DNA of 64,000 nucleotides, from the NCBI GenBank assembly GCA_902386135.1, contig CABMIB010000043.1, positions 1 to 64,000 on the forward strand, given 5' to 3'. Below the pieces are notes generated by a model, which searched no databases, was not told the origin of the DNA, and worked only from the letters and a program-made list of their open reading frames with translations. Shown here piece by piece: positions 27,501 through 33,858 of the stretch. A program made the position numbers and the translations under genes. Each line of letters opens with the position of its first letter. Position 1 is the stretch's first letter. The stretch is from an uncultured archaeon (GTDB taxonomy: Archaea > Halobacteriota > Methanosarcinia > Methanosarcinales > Methanoperedenaceae).

Positions 27501-28641
27501 AACCAGTCTTACTGGCTGTTATATTATAGGTGCCATTGTTCACCATGAAGCTATAATATCCTGCAGAATCTGTGGCAGTGCTTGAGCCTATATTCAGAGT
27601 AACAGTTGCAGCAAATATGGCTGCACTGCTTGATTTATCAGTAACGTAGCCAGACAATTGATACGTTTGTCCAGGCGGTAGAGGTGATAAGGGGATATTG
27701 GCATTGATGACATTTGCGCCATTGATAGTTGTAGATGTAGAGTTTGTGGTATAACCGCTGAGGGTTGCGTTTATCGTATATGTGCCATTGGATAGATTCC
27801 CGAAGTTATAATAGCCGGTGGCATTTGTGGTCGTACTTAGACCCGTATTGGTCTGAACTACGGCTCCACTCAGAGGAGAACCGCTGGTTTTGTTTGTCAC
27901 GTAGCCTGATATATTGTATGAAGAAACAATTGAAGTCGCAATATCTACCCTAATTGAGCTATCATAACCACTGGTTGTTCGATAAGTATAGAATCTTGGC
28001 GCTATACTAGATGTTGTTCTCATCCATATGCGTACAGCTGATTTTTTACCAGCCGGAATAATACCAGATGAGCTGCTAAAAGATACCGGATATGAATTTT
28101 GTGTATTGGATGATACTCCTGTTGTTTCACTCGAATTAAACAAGTTAACGAAATTATCTGGAGCTCCACTCGGGTCGTAATATCCAAATTCTAATTTTCC
28201 ATATACTGTTCCGCTATAACCACTGCCATGATCCATAGAGATTGAACCATTAATACCAGTAACAGTTGTATCAGTTGAATAAGCTGAATTGTTTACAAAA
28301 AATGCATACATCTGTTGTCCGCTAAAACTAGAAAATTGTATAGTACTGCTGGTTGTACCCGATGGATCTAAAAGTAATCCAGTTCTGAAGGAGCTATAAG
28401 TGCTGCCACAAGCGCTATCAGTAGTATCAGTGCCTATGGAAGTGCCACTATTACACCTTAAAGCATCTCGATCTATGGCTGCGCTTGCCCCCCCGCTGAA
28501 AACCGCGATAACCAGTGTAAAAATGATTAATGTCCGCAATACTCTTGCATGTTTCTCTTGTACATGATTCGACGACAAAATTCTTACTATACTTAGTGTA
28601 TTTTTGTATCCCTGGTCATCTTCTGATATCATTTTTTCCAT
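21529..28641 (-). CDS. Giant secreted cytochrome with 47 CXXCH and 2 CX4CH motifs
   Basis: About 2370 residues if started at the ATG at 28641 (directly after AAGGATAGG); a TTG at 28659 would add six. A signal segment (LIIFTLVIAVFSGGASA) leads into a ~180-residue beta domain, two carboxypeptidase-regulatory-like domains (YNISGYVTNKTSGSPLSGA; YQLSGYVTDKSSSAAIFAA) and one Ig-like domain. From about residue 580 to 2350 I count 47 CXXCH plus CDNPSCH and CYNSTCH. The middle is three copies of a 454-464-residue, 12-haem unit with motif order TN, YY, AN, KG, IS, WA, ND, IA, IY, AD, KT, TE. A partial copy and the 3-haem cap ending SELW follow. There is no C-terminal anchor. It is among the larger haem loads I know of in one polypeptide and suits long-range conduction across or beyond the S-layer. 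Confidence 0.93.
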   Translation of the reverse strand: MEKMISEDDQGYKNTLSIVRILSSNHVQEKHARVLRTLIIFTLVIAVFSGGASAAIDRDALRCNSGTSIGTDTTDSACGSTYSSFRTGLLLDPSGTTSSTIQFSSFSGQQMYAFFVNNSAYSTDTTVTGINGSISMDHGSGYSGTVYGKLEFGYYDPSGAPDNFVNLFNSSETTGVSSNTQNSYPVSFSSSSGIIPAGKKSAVRIWMRTTSSIAPRFYTYRTTSGYDSSIRVDIATSIVSSYNISGYVTNKTSGSPLSGAVVQTNTGLSTTTNATGYYNFGNLSNGTYTINATLSGYTTNSTSTTINGANVINANIPLSPLPPGQTYQLSGYVTDKSSSAAIFAATVTLNIGSSTATDSAGYYSFMVNNGTYNITASKTGYTDNSVTKTVNGAAVSNANISLTLMPPTQMTGRILVASNRYVVLDDPNTGSFNGTGFKNPSNNWGTNYFLGNETTITMWAMVLDQNGMPVPNTNVNFTLKNPLGTTDYTLTKSTDSNGLVNVTHDLNGANYYGKWQIVVNATAFGLNDSTSFIYNWWGCGGGAGCGGHGSQTLTTGAPINSPYLSGHDAVVGRDGAHQSSNVCMYCHLSYNGQGSTPSMNTSDVHSNLTCDNPSCHGSISQHTTNMVIGSCSNCHNRTDLSKKTTLNGIVSNYSTTSDYHDTNSTIPCIICHGPMHNITKPDESQRFIKNNITEDSQCTTCHQNYNKHNTSVNCTLCHSDDVHAIQVFSQNAGYVNHGSPNQGNCTNCHQNATFLALLKSQPSAGNYTGRNAPQIPVPLNHSTDPLNGSLWDGAQPSYWVNTSQTSACYYCHGKSLHNVSALGNINTIKGTNSLNQNLTGSTWCANCHYGNAPNYTGNLFNPQPPEITNKSGLVPATSSDGTSFYNHSGVLSSSYDDTTCKGCHNNNLSASATSLNFSHNVKIGSLGGPDCISCHNIGGITQHIVNNTAMDIGVHVNINSNSVNGTGISSENKKCWACHQSNGQQPIGMGDRYSNPYKCNDCHNGTAPYPNVSGAPIVSNHFRSGLNIKAQGSVPDDSSSCIACHNTGEMKVIYTGDNAGTNFSLPSHYGMKRTDLTGLTQTAYCIYCHNSSTENVAFGVSDFNNSIVNHSARPETAQCADCHDTIKEGLARLHNSTLIKPVSNDTLCKTCHGPGGSAPINGKVEHKNLYCTECHANGTVQLAGKDIHGIKYLAQNNTFSTSNSSAVDCVTCHQTTNVDSSLVGFVPPKMMNPLHHSNNILNGTVWGNYWIPGTNTACTYCHSDTKHNATPLGRILQWNPNYTMYGLIDANTSCADCHYKSSGNYSIMQSVFTSSGLPIPPEITNGTSWNGNINYYNHSLGVYNDKTCKSCHGSLLSSSANMSGFLHNTAQGKAGGPDCISCHNIGGIAGAGRLVNVSAMNDSNAIHKNLNSGAVTSLSAENKKCWACHGDGSESVGGHPSNYKTPYRCADCHVPSAGQNTNFTPNSILNVTQHYWNGTSIKTAAVASCYDCHNKSEMMLGQNLDPDGSASVYGGANGGSNSTSHYGKKRSDYPVQGTNEYCYQCHSNPSTVFPFIDNANKTIANHSTNYASSPNCADCHATQAGRIHNSTLYKPAFSLPNSTFCLNCHGANGTATIKNKEQHNGTLDCTQCHLNNSRSIHPVQYLQQDGVNWDTAKTNAVNCTNCHQSKLPGFSTAPIIPDPLKHSASLSNGTIWGTYWTSEQGSCYYCHGNTKHNNTALGLISNLTLDSNNTKNGALQTTTWCADCHYSDAANTNYLGSQWSPVPPTITINNTGKSGWENHTSYVASGYKDEKCKSCHALNGAYGTTSLNYSHSLNVGVSGGADCISCHYVGSPYHNIDTVAANVSVHSGMNSNNATSAGFAAIDGACWACHDTDGNVTNNPSNQIMGDIYNTPKKCDDCHLASGAYYSQSVTWGGPTVSEHYYNGSQIKAGNSNSNIASCINCHENVSEMIINNSDPDYGTFAGDGIRLTGGNMSFYHYGKPRTDLRTWDSGQAENCSYCHQNTSTAFAIGMLNPGYNSSIQNHSQTQASPGCYNSTCHNSGWIHNNTLTRPALNPGSTATFCQNCHTTRQTHNGTLDCSNCHINQSSSDTIHPIKFIQNTGTFDTSRAQAANCTNCHQGTGVSGFDGAPKVPEPVNHSTALSAGQKWGNYWDNTSQITACYYCHQNEIHENNTGLLGNVSVIGGSNTFNNPDLANSTWCANCHYAGAQDYKGNLLSVVPPEITNSSLVAIDGTLFFNHSGLTNFNDSNCKNCHGRALSGYSETSLNLSHSISEGGGDNCIDCHGTNYIGASPSVARTFVNISAFNESIHQNLNMTPPDTVSNLDCWSCHYNKDMNRQNVKKCGDCHRKPSQWHGNANITTNLSELW
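22287..26405 (-). repeat. Three direct copies of a ~1.37-kb, 12-haem coding unit
   Basis: The CTNCH-type landmark recurs near 26405 (CTNCHQN), 25012 (CVTCHQT), 23650 (CTNCHQS) and 22287 (CTNCHQG). Spacings are about 1393, 1362 and 1363 bases. Within each interval the twelve motifs appear in the same order with the same flanking words, such as ENKKCWACH, PPEITN and HYGKKR. The third copy uses CX4CH where the others have CADCH. Confidence 0.85.
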
Positions 28642-28867
28642 CCTATCCTTGTTTAACAATCAACGTAGTCCATTTTAGGTACACCCATAGGGAACTACTG
28701 TTCCGTAATCCTATCTGTATTTCTGAATAATTTCTTTAGTTAAATATGTTTCGATTTCCCAGGGTTATTTATCATTATTTTTAATTAACAAAATCTGTTT
28801 GAAAAAAGCTTGGTGGCAGGATTGGCTTGATCTTTATCCACAGCTTTAGGTTTTGGGATGTCCTCAT

Positions 28868-29218
28868 TCAATGAAAAGTCATTCTGTAGGCAAAATAGCC
28901 ACTAATGCCAAAAATTATTAGTAATAGAATATGCTTGATTACCAGCATTTTCCGCCTGGTCTTTTCTATGTCTGCCCCATAAAAATTGTCCAGATATGTA
29001 AAAGTACGTATTCCACCTGTGGCAAAAATTACCACCGTTGTCCCCAAAATGTTCCAGAAGAAGAATCGTTCTATTATATTTATAATGTCAGCCACCGCAG
29101 TATATTTTTCCTGGAAATTGTGCAAAAACATGATTACGATCAGGGAAGATAGCCAATAACCTGTAGCAAGGTCGTGGATAAAGCCATTCAGAACAACTGC
29201 GGTTTTTCTTAGATTCAT
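28868..29218 (-). CDS. Small integral membrane protein next to cytochrome maturation genes
   Basis: A 116-residue protein with three to four hydrophobic segments (WLSSLIVIMFLHNF; RFFFWNILGTTVVIFATGGI; MLVIKHILLLIIFGISGYFA) and His residues at helix ends (HDLATGYW, FLHNF, IKHILL) that could ligate haem, as in CopD-like membrane proteins. It lies 41 bases after ccsA on the same strand and is probably part of the same operon. A role in haem handling or electron supply for cytochrome maturation is inferred from position only. I do not recognise a named family. Confidence 0.72.
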   Translation of the reverse strand: MNLRKTAVVLNGFIHDLATGYWLSSLIVIMFLHNFQEKYTAVADIINIIERFFFWNILGTTVVIFATGGIRTFTYLDNFYGADIEKTRRKMLVIKHILLLIIFGISGYFAYRMTFH

Positions 29219-29259
29219 AATTATTTACCTCAAAAGATTTATTCAAGAAGATTTAAATT

Positions 29260-30111
29260 TCATGAAGTTAAATAACTTGTATGAAGGCCTGAGTACACAT
29301 ATCCAACACCTAAAAATGAGAACGCCAGGATGAATATGCTGAAAATGATTAACCATGCTATCCTCCTTCCAGACCATCCGACATTCAATCTCAGATGCAG
29401 GCAAATCCCGTATGTGAGCCATGTGATCAAAGACCATGTCTCTATGGGGTCCCAGCCCCAGTACCTGCCCCACGTCTGGTTCGCCCAGATGGCGCCGGCA
29501 CCTATCATTATTGTAAGAAACAGCAGCCCGAAAGCTACGAAACGGTATATCAGTTCGTCCATAACCTTTAACCGGGGCAGTTTATTGTAAAACGAATCAT
29601 CATTTTCTATTTCCGTTCCGGCGTTATTTGAATGACGTTCTTTCAAAATATAAAGTGCAGCTACTCCCACAGCCACCAGTATCGAGCCGAAGGCAAGACT
29701 TGCAAAACCCACATGGGCTATCAACCAGTAGCTTTGAAGAGAGGCAGGTATCATCTGAATATCCCTTGAATATGTTGAACCTACACCCATAATCAACAGC
29801 GATACAGGCATTACTATAAAGCCGGCAATCTTTATCTTTTCAATTTTTTGCTGGACTAGCAGGAAAATGACAACTGAAAACCAGGCAAATTTTGATAAGA
29901 CCTCGAACATGCTTATATAAGGCCCGTGTCCTGTTTCTATCCACCGCAAAGCTATGGATACGCTGTGGAACAGCAATCCGACAAGTGCGGCGCTGACCGC
30001 TAGATTTAGTTTTTCGTCTTTCTTGAAAACAAGACAGTATATATACAAAATTGAACTGATCGCATATAGCGTTGTGGCTGTCAGGTACATGATCCAGTCA
30101 ATCTGTCCCAT
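29260..30111 (-). CDS. ccsA: CcsA/ResC-type haem-handling protein of System II cytochrome c maturation
   Basis: A 283-residue membrane protein with eight hydrophobic segments. The tryptophan-rich haem-handling motif WGRYWGWDPIETW lies at residues 214-226. Conserved external His candidates are His49, His133 and His239. CcsA works with ResB/Ccs1 to carry haem across the membrane and ligate it to CXXCH apocytochromes. It overlaps the upstream resB frame by 14 bases, as expected for the CcsBA pair. The neighbouring giant cytochromes are the obvious clients. Length matches the short ResC/CcsA class rather than fused CcsBA or CcmF. Confidence 0.93.
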   Translation of the reverse strand: MGQIDWIMYLTATTLYAISSILYIYCLVFKKDEKLNLAVSAALVGLLFHSVSIALRWIETGHGPYISMFEVLSKFAWFSVVIFLLVQQKIEKIKIAGFIVMPVSLLIMGVGSTYSRDIQMIPASLQSYWLIAHVGFASLAFGSILVAVGVAALYILKERHSNNAGTEIENDDSFYNKLPRLKVMDELIYRFVAFGLLFLTIMIGAGAIWANQTWGRYWGWDPIETWSLITWLTYGICLHLRLNVGWSGRRIAWLIIFSIFILAFSFLGVGYVYSGLHTSYLTS

Positions 30112-31510
30112 TTGATAACCTCTCTTTGATTTTGTTTACAATACTGCAATACTCTTCTTCATACAGGGATCTGAACTTATCCGCCCTTCCTCCGATATAG
30201 ATTTCTATCGCGCTGTTGTTTTCGTCCTTAACGAGATCGACCCAGACCTTTTTAGGGATTATAAAAAAAGATATCACCAGGCTCAGGGTTAAAAGCCCGA
30301 TTCCAACGTACACTAAAAGCGTACCGTCATCTTTCACGACATAAAAATTACTCCAGTACTTTATGTCATAGAAACTAAGATATTTATCGGATATCTTGAC
30401 TGTATCATTGAGTCTCAGCGTCCCATTGTATATCTCCTTTCCTCTATCAAATACCTTAAGGAACAGGATTGGAGTTTGTTTCACATCCGACTCCATAATT
30501 TTTTCTGACGTTAAATTTGAGGTCATATACACCATCAAACCGCCCTTAAGTCCAGTGTTTCCCATTTCAAAATACGTAACATACCTCCCGCTGTTATCAT
30601 TATCAGACGCTGTTATATAAGAGCCTGAGTAGACCGTCCCATCCGGGTTCCTTAAAATCAGCAGGGGCGCCAGGCCATAGACATTTCCGAGAAAAGTGTA
30701 ACCCCCATATGTCATCATATGGTTTGAATAGACAATATCCGTTTTTACTTTCTGTCCGTTCTCTGTTATATCAAGCTTTCCTGCAGGTCCACGCGATGTC
30801 CCAGTTTCATCCTTATAATCAGGATAGAACTTCTCAAGATTGATATCGAATCCCTGGTGTTTTTCATAAAAAAAAGGACCTTCGTTAATAAACATATAAT
30901 TCCCATGCTCCTCCGAAAGTGTCTGCCCTTCTATTAATCGCATATCCCCTTCCATCCTGGATACACCTCCATATACCGAGGCAACTATGATAAAAAGTAT
31001 GCAGGCATGGAACAGCGGCGTACCAAATGCTCCGATCCTGTTCTTTTCGGCAAACATGCGGTTTTCTTCCTGAGTTACTTTATACCCGCACGACCTGAGT
31101 ACAGAACTTATTAAAGAACTGACCTGACCGCCCTCTTTTCCTGCCCTGATCGATGTGCTATTTTCAAGCCCGCTGATATAAGCTTTATTCTGGAATTGTT
31201 TTTTACCCGATCTTTTAATAGCGGTACTGAACATATTTGACGTACAGAAGAGGGTATTTATAAAAAGAAGCGATGCAAGACTTATAAATATAAATGATGA
31301 AAAAAGATTTGTCAGACCGAGTTTCTCAAATAATGCAGCCAGGGAAGGATGATTGTTTCTCCAGGTGTTGTAAACATCAGGCTTGAGCTGTGATTTCTGC
31401 GGTATATGCGTCCCTATTATTGAAAAAATAATAATAAGAAAAATAAGAACTATAGCAAGCTTCCGGGATTTAAAAAAATTGGATACTTTTTTTCCTGCAT
31501 TAAAATCCAT
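30098..31510 (-). CDS. resB: ResB/Ccs1-type cytochrome c maturation protein
   Basis: A 470-residue protein. Membrane segments near residues 18-36 (LAIVLIFLIIIFSIIGTHIP) and 65-85 are followed by a third near 165-183 (TPLFHACILFIIVASVYGG). A long extracytoplasmic beta domain comes next, then a last helix (LLVYVGIGLLTLSLVISFFI) and a short cytosolic tail. This is the ResB topology: four helices with a large external domain that receives apocytochrome. The KSRKLAIVLI start and the GTHIPQ motif fit the family. It forms the System II synthetase with CcsA, its overlapping downstream neighbour. No CcdA is present in this window; the divergent thioredoxin-like gene may supply the reductant. Confidence 0.92.
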   Translation of the reverse strand: MDFNAGKKVSNFFKSRKLAIVLIFLIIIFSIIGTHIPQKSQLKPDVYNTWRNNHPSLAALFEKLGLTNLFSSFIFISLASLLFINTLFCTSNMFSTAIKRSGKKQFQNKAYISGLENSTSIRAGKEGGQVSSLISSVLRSCGYKVTQEENRMFAEKNRIGAFGTPLFHACILFIIVASVYGGVSRMEGDMRLIEGQTLSEEHGNYMFINEGPFFYEKHQGFDINLEKFYPDYKDETGTSRGPAGKLDITENGQKVKTDIVYSNHMMTYGGYTFLGNVYGLAPLLILRNPDGTVYSGSYITASDNDNSGRYVTYFEMGNTGLKGGLMVYMTSNLTSEKIMESDVKQTPILFLKVFDRGKEIYNGTLRLNDTVKISDKYLSFYDIKYWSNFYVVKDDGTLLVYVGIGLLTLSLVISFFIIPKKVWVDLVKDENNSAIEIYIGGRADKFRSLYEEEYCSIVNKIKERLSNGTD

Positions 31511-31600
31511 TATTTTATCTTTCCTTACTTGATATGTTATTATAATTCCGTTCTTTGAAATGGATTTCCGGGTTCATAAGATATTCAATTAAACCAAGTT

Positions 31601-31636
31601 AAGTATAAATAACTTTGCAGACGATGTAAACAAAAA
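31601..31636 (+). promoter_or_regulatory. TATA box for the thioredoxin-like gene with very short leader
   Basis: AAGTATAAAT at 31601-31610 lies 27-36 bases before the ATG at 31637. Transcription should therefore start almost at the start codon, suggesting a leaderless mRNA. No Shine-Dalgarno sequence is visible. Confidence 0.5.
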
Positions 31637-32113
31637 ATGACTCCGGCAAATAAGCTCATATCAATAATTATTCTCGGCATGGCACTGTTTTTAATTGCGA
31701 ACTGGTGGCAGGATTCACTCTCAAAAACTGAAGGAGACTTCATCAAACTTGGCGGTCTCTCGTTTTACACATCAATAGATAAGGGAACTGAACATGCAAA
31801 GAATCTCAGTAAGCCGATTTTTCTGTATTTCAGATCTGAGACGTGCGAGTGGTGCATAAAATTCGAAGAAGAATCGTTGTCCGATAAAAAAGTCATGGAC
31901 ATCCTCAGTAAAAATTTCATTCTTATATCGATAGATACGTTCAAACAAAAAAATGTCGCTTCCAACCTCAATGTCCGGAGTACCCCCTATATGATTTTTT
32001 TTACTAAAGACGGCGAAGAGATATCGAGGATACCTGGATACATCCCGACAGATGAGTTCCTTGTTAAATTAAATGAGACGCTTGAAAGTGCTAAAATCAG
32101 CCCTAACTCTTGA
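31637..32113 (+). CDS. Membrane-anchored thioredoxin-fold protein, likely for apocytochrome reduction
   Basis: A 158-residue protein with an N-terminal membrane anchor (residues 7-22) and a thioredoxin-like domain. The active site is CEWC (Cys70, Cys73), preceded by PIFLYFRSET, and a cis-Pro lies in RSTPYMIFF (Pro117). This is the Thioredoxin_7/ResA-SoxW type layout, facing outside. In System II maturation such a protein keeps CXXCH cysteines reduced before haem ligation. It diverges from the resB-ccsA operon across a 126-base gap, which supports that role. A general disulfide-reductase role cannot be excluded. It overlaps the 3' end of the convergent radical SAM gene by 11 bases. Confidence 0.87.
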   Translation: MTPANKLISIIILGMALFLIANWWQDSLSKTEGDFIKLGGLSFYTSIDKGTEHAKNLSKPIFLYFRSETCEWCIKFEEESLSDKKVMDILSKNFILISIDTFKQKNVASNLNVRSTPYMIFFTKDGEEISRIPGYIPTDEFLVKLNETLESAKISPNS

Positions 32114-33557
32114 TTTTGAGAACATATTTATCTATAAATTCCCTCACCTTCTGGGGCATCTTTCCCTTCATCTGGCTTGAGAGGTATGAATCTTCAATCA
32201 GTAACTTTGTTACGTCAATCATGTAGTTTTTCTTGAACTCGCTCATCTCCTCTATCCTCCCGAGCTTATCCATGTAGAACTCCCTGAACGCCCTGAGAAG
32301 ATGCCTGTTGAGCTCTTCCCGTGTCATGTTACTGGGTCTGACTATCGGTTCAATAAGGTTGTATTTTGAATAGTCGAATTCTTCAATATACGGGGCAAGT
32401 TCAGGATAGATATCAGAATACGGCCACGGGGCTATGGCAAGGAAAAATGCCAGGTCGGGATTATAATACTGTGCCAGTTTTTGTGCTGCCTCTATGGATT
32501 CCGGTGTTTCATCAGGCATACCGAGGACAAAAGATGTCTCTGAGATAATCCCGGCATTATTGATTATATCAATTGCTTCCTTGGACTGCTCGATTCTAAG
32601 GTTCTTATGATATCGGTTAAGCGTGTCCTGGCTTGCTGATTCTGCGCCGACATAGATATGAAGGATACCTGCTTTTGTATATTTATTTATTATATCTTTA
32701 TCACGCAGGATGTCATCCACCCTGGTTTCCATTAACAGTTCGAGGTCAAGTTTTTTTTCAATAAGCAAATCCAGGATTCTTTCCCATCGTTTGCGGTCAA
32801 ACGTGGGGGTTTCGTCCGCTATCATGGCAACATCCACACCATAAGTATTGTTCAGGTATTCTAACTCGGAGACGAAGTTTTCAGGGCTTCGCGCTCTCCA
32901 TTTCTCTTTCCAGAAGAGCCTCTGGGAACAGAAGGTGCATTTCTGTGTGCAACCCCTGGATGAACTAACAACTGCCAGCGTGGAGTTTTTCTTGGTCTTG
33001 AATGTGTAATCTTTCCATTCGATAAGGTTCCATGCCGTCGGTAAAGAGTCAAGGTCTTTTATGAGTGGCCGATCAACTGTGCATGTAATCTTTCCATCCC
33101 TTGCGAAGGCAATCCCTGGGAGATCCGGGTGCTTGCCAGAAAAAATGTAGTCAAGAAGTTCCGTGGTTGTTATCTCACCCTCGCCGCGAATGATATAATC
33201 TACTGCATTACCATCTTTTTGAAGTATCTCTTCCCAGCAAAAGGCAGGGTGTATGCCGCCCAATAGTGTGATTATCCCGGGATTTACCTCCTTGGCTATC
33301 CGGAGGACCGCTACGGCATCATAAAGGCTCGATGTGTATGCGGCCGTCCCTACAGCATCCGGATGAGACCTTTTTATATAGTTCTTAATATCATCGAACG
33401 TATGGAACTTTGACATGGCGTCGTATATCCTGACCTCATACCCGGCATTTTGAAGGCTGCCTGCCACATATACCATGCCAAGCGGCATCCATGTGCCTGC
33501 CGACTCAAGTACGCCGCAATGATAGGGAGGTGTTATTAAAAGAATTTTTTTGCTCAT
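32103..33557 (-). CDS. B12-binding-domain radical SAM protein
   Basis: A 484-residue protein: an N-terminal cobalamin-binding-like domain (WMPLGMVYVAGSLQNAGYEV; GGIHPAFCWEEI) and a radical SAM core with SSRGCTQKCTFCSQ (CX3CX2C). Downstream are GAESASQDTLNRY and SFVLGMPDETPES, typical of this class. It is similar in layout to, but distinct from, the protein at 13839..15299. Members modify lipids, hopanoids, cofactors or peptides; the substrate here is unknown. The position between cytochrome maturation and a giant cytochrome gene gives no firm clue. It has its own promoter region upstream (AT-rich box near 33612-33625 on the reverse strand). Confidence 0.87.
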   Translation of the reverse strand: MSKKILLITPPYHCGVLESAGTWMPLGMVYVAGSLQNAGYEVRIYDAMSKFHTFDDIKNYIKRSHPDAVGTAAYTSSLYDAVAVLRIAKEVNPGIITLLGGIHPAFCWEEILQKDGNAVDYIIRGEGEITTTELLDYIFSGKHPDLPGIAFARDGKITCTVDRPLIKDLDSLPTAWNLIEWKDYTFKTKKNSTLAVVSSSRGCTQKCTFCSQRLFWKEKWRARSPENFVSELEYLNNTYGVDVAMIADETPTFDRKRWERILDLLIEKKLDLELLMETRVDDILRDKDIINKYTKAGILHIYVGAESASQDTLNRYHKNLRIEQSKEAIDIINNAGIISETSFVLGMPDETPESIEAAQKLAQYYNPDLAFFLAIAPWPYSDIYPELAPYIEEFDYSKYNLIEPIVRPSNMTREELNRHLLRAFREFYMDKLGRIEEMSEFKKNYMIDVTKLLIEDSYLSSQMKGKMPQKVREFIDKYVLKIKS

Positions 33558-33858
33558 TGCATTCTCATTAGTTGCTTTTTTTAGTCAGGATTTCAAACAT
33601 AATCATATCTTATATTTAAATTTGCCTTTTTTGTTGATATACTCTCAAGATATAAATTATCTTTGTTCAGTCCAGGGTAGAAAAATGCCTGAAAATACAA
33701 ATGACTTCAATGTAATAAACTAGCTGCTTCAATTAGATTTCAAGTAAATTTCAAGTTTACATTTCTTACGCCACATTAAAAAAGGCAGAGGTTTGTATCT
33801 GAATCAGTCCATTCACTATACAAACCTACTGAGCCTACTACAATTTTCTACCTACCTC
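33558..33858. other. Intergenic region: radical SAM promoter and cytochrome terminator
   Basis: This 301-base gap holds the presumed promoter of the radical SAM gene (TTTAAATATAAG near 33612-33625, reverse strand) and the terminator hairpin of the cytochrome gene (33777-33827). I found no credible ORF or RNA gene between them. Confidence 0.5.
33777..33827 (-). terminator. Hairpin terminator of the 12-haem cytochrome gene
   Basis: AGGTTTGTAT (33789-33798) and ATACAAACCT (33818-33827) form a perfect ten-pair stem with a 19-base loop, 31 bases past the stop codon on the reverse strand. A six-base A run at 33778-33783 reads as a T-tract after the stem. Confidence 0.72.
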
